From Lysobacterales bacterium (GTDB taxonomy: Bacteria > Pseudomonadota > Gammaproteobacteria > Xanthomonadales > S139-57), in the NCBI GenBank assembly GCA_026993285.1, contig JALWTZ010000204.1:1-6521 (forward strand): DNA of 6,521 nt. The letters are read 5' to 3'. The notes under the pieces are model-generated. The model did not search any database. It worked only from the letters and a program-made list of their open reading frames with translations, and was not told the DNA's origin. Position numbers and translations under genes: made by a program. Shown in pieces: positions 5,997 through 6,521 of this stretch (its first letter is position 1; each line of letters opens with the position of its first letter).

Positions 5997-6521
5997 TCAG
6001 CCTCCTACGGCCCGAAGCAGGGTGTTGAACAGGTTGTCCGCCGTGGAAATCACCTGCGCCGCCGCCTGGTAGGCCTGCTGGTATTGCTGCAGGTTGGCGG
6101 CCTCCTCGTCCAGATTGACGCCGGAGATGCCTTCCCGCTGGGCCACGGCCTGATCCAGCAGCACTTGCTGGGATTCTGCGTTGGAATTGACCTGCCGGCT
6201 GCGGGTGCCCACCCGCGCCAGGTATTCGTCATAGGCGCTGAACACGGTCTCATTGCCGCCTTCGAGAATCTGCTCCTGCTGAATGCCCGCCAGCTTGAGG
6301 GCGTTGTCGCCATTGCCCACGGCATTGCTGTTGTAGGTGACGGTAAAGGTATCCCCCGCCGCCGGCGTGCCGTCGATGGTGAACTCGATACCGTTCAAGG
6401 CGATCACCGCCCCCGGTGTATAGGCCTGGGGCGGGCCGGCATTGATACGGTAGGTGTTGGGCGGGTTGTCGAACACGATGGTCAGATCGGTGGTGAAATT
6501 GGGGTCGGCGGCATTGGTCAC
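5997..6521 (-). CDS. flgK: FlgK (HAP1), hook-filament junction protein, C-terminal fragment
   Basis: The C-terminal 174 residues only; the gene enters from the right edge, and the GTG at 6519-6521 is an internal Val codon rather than a start. FlgK caps the hook and joins it to FlgL and the filament, and it is exported by the flagellar type III system. Fragment residues 12-61 form a beta module of the outer domain. The rest is the conserved C-terminal D1/D0 helical region: NGDNALKLA, then REGISGVNLDEEAANLQQYQ (129-148) and QAYQAAAQVISTADNLFNTL, ending RAVGG. The last codons (GTA GGA GGC TGA) contain the AGGAGG ribosome site of flgL. The stop is separated from the flgL start by one base, so the two are one operon with 1:1 coupling likely. 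Confidence 0.96.
   Translation of the reverse strand: MTNAADPNFTTDLTIVFDNPPNTYRINAGPPQAYTPGAVIALNGIEFTIDGTPAAGDTFTVTYNSNAVGNGDNALKLAGIQQEQILEGGNETVFSAYDEYLARVGTRSRQVNSNAESQQVLLDQAVAQREGISGVNLDEEAANLQQYQQAYQAAAQVISTADNLFNTLLRAVGG
6001..6006 (-). promoter_or_regulatory. Ribosome binding site of flgL, inside the flgK 3' end
   Basis: AGGAGG on the minus strand is a perfect Shine-Dalgarno, 5 nt before the flgL ATG. It overlaps the Gly-Gly codons at the end of flgK, so ribosomes finishing flgK pass over it. Confidence 0.85.
6339..6488 (-). other. Beta module in FlgK shared with FlgL
   Basis: FlgK fragment residues 12-61 start DLTIVF and contain YTPGAVIALNGI and GTPAAGDTFTV. This is the partner of the FlgL segment encoded at 5171-5335. 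It sits just before the conserved FlgK C-terminal helical region, where FlgK proteins carry their beta-rich outer domains. Confidence 0.75.

Noticed and set aside
4778..6028. 416-codon open frame on the plus strand across flgL
   Set aside because: It is the antisense of flgL in high-GC DNA. The product is a His/Gly/Val-rich string without family features, while flgL on the other strand has clear conserved ends and a ribosome site.

Overview
The window is ordinary, dense, high-GC chromosomal DNA of a motile, flagellated Gram-negative bacterium, most likely a gammaproteobacterium. The reasons are the grpE/dnaK heat-shock pair with recognisable sigma-32 promoters, recN divergent from grpE, and a chemoreceptor behind a FliA (sigma-28) type promoter next to flgKL. 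I cannot name the genus. I see no mobile element, CRISPR array, tRNA, rRNA or phage gene.

Left block (1-759, minus strand): the 3' part of a heat-shock operon, grpE followed by the first 35 codons of dnaK, which runs off the left edge. Each gene has its own sigma-32-like promoter (791-818 for grpE, 151-178 for dnaK). Both have a perfect CTTGAAA -35, a 13-nt spacer and a 7/8 match to the -10. DnaK is the Hsp70 chaperone and GrpE its nucleotide-exchange factor.

Divergent control region (760-977): 218 bp between grpE and recN. It holds the grpE heat-shock promoter, a weak candidate recN -10, and two perfect inverted repeats of identical 7-7-7 geometry (865-885 and 931-951). No canonical LexA box (CTGT-N8-ACAG) is visible, although recN is an SOS gene in well-studied relatives.

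Middle (978-4634): intact recN on the plus strand (DNA double-strand break repair ATPase of the SMC-like family). It is convergent, across a 24-bp gap, with a 652-residue methyl-accepting chemotaxis protein on the minus strand. The chemoreceptor has a large, apparently all-helical periplasmic sensor and is preceded by a FliA-type promoter, so it is probably expressed with the late flagellar genes.

Right block (4802-6521, minus strand): flgK (C-terminal 175 codons only) and complete flgL, the two hook-filament junction proteins, separated by 1 bp and clearly co-transcribed. FlgL is about 80 residues longer than the enteric protein. The extra length coincides with a module also present in FlgK, with 17 of 28 identical residues over its core.

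The most interesting items are the shared FlgK/FlgL module, the paired sigma-32 promoters, the FliA promoter of the chemoreceptor, and the two matched inverted repeats upstream of recN. I found nothing that qualifies as an undescribed system.
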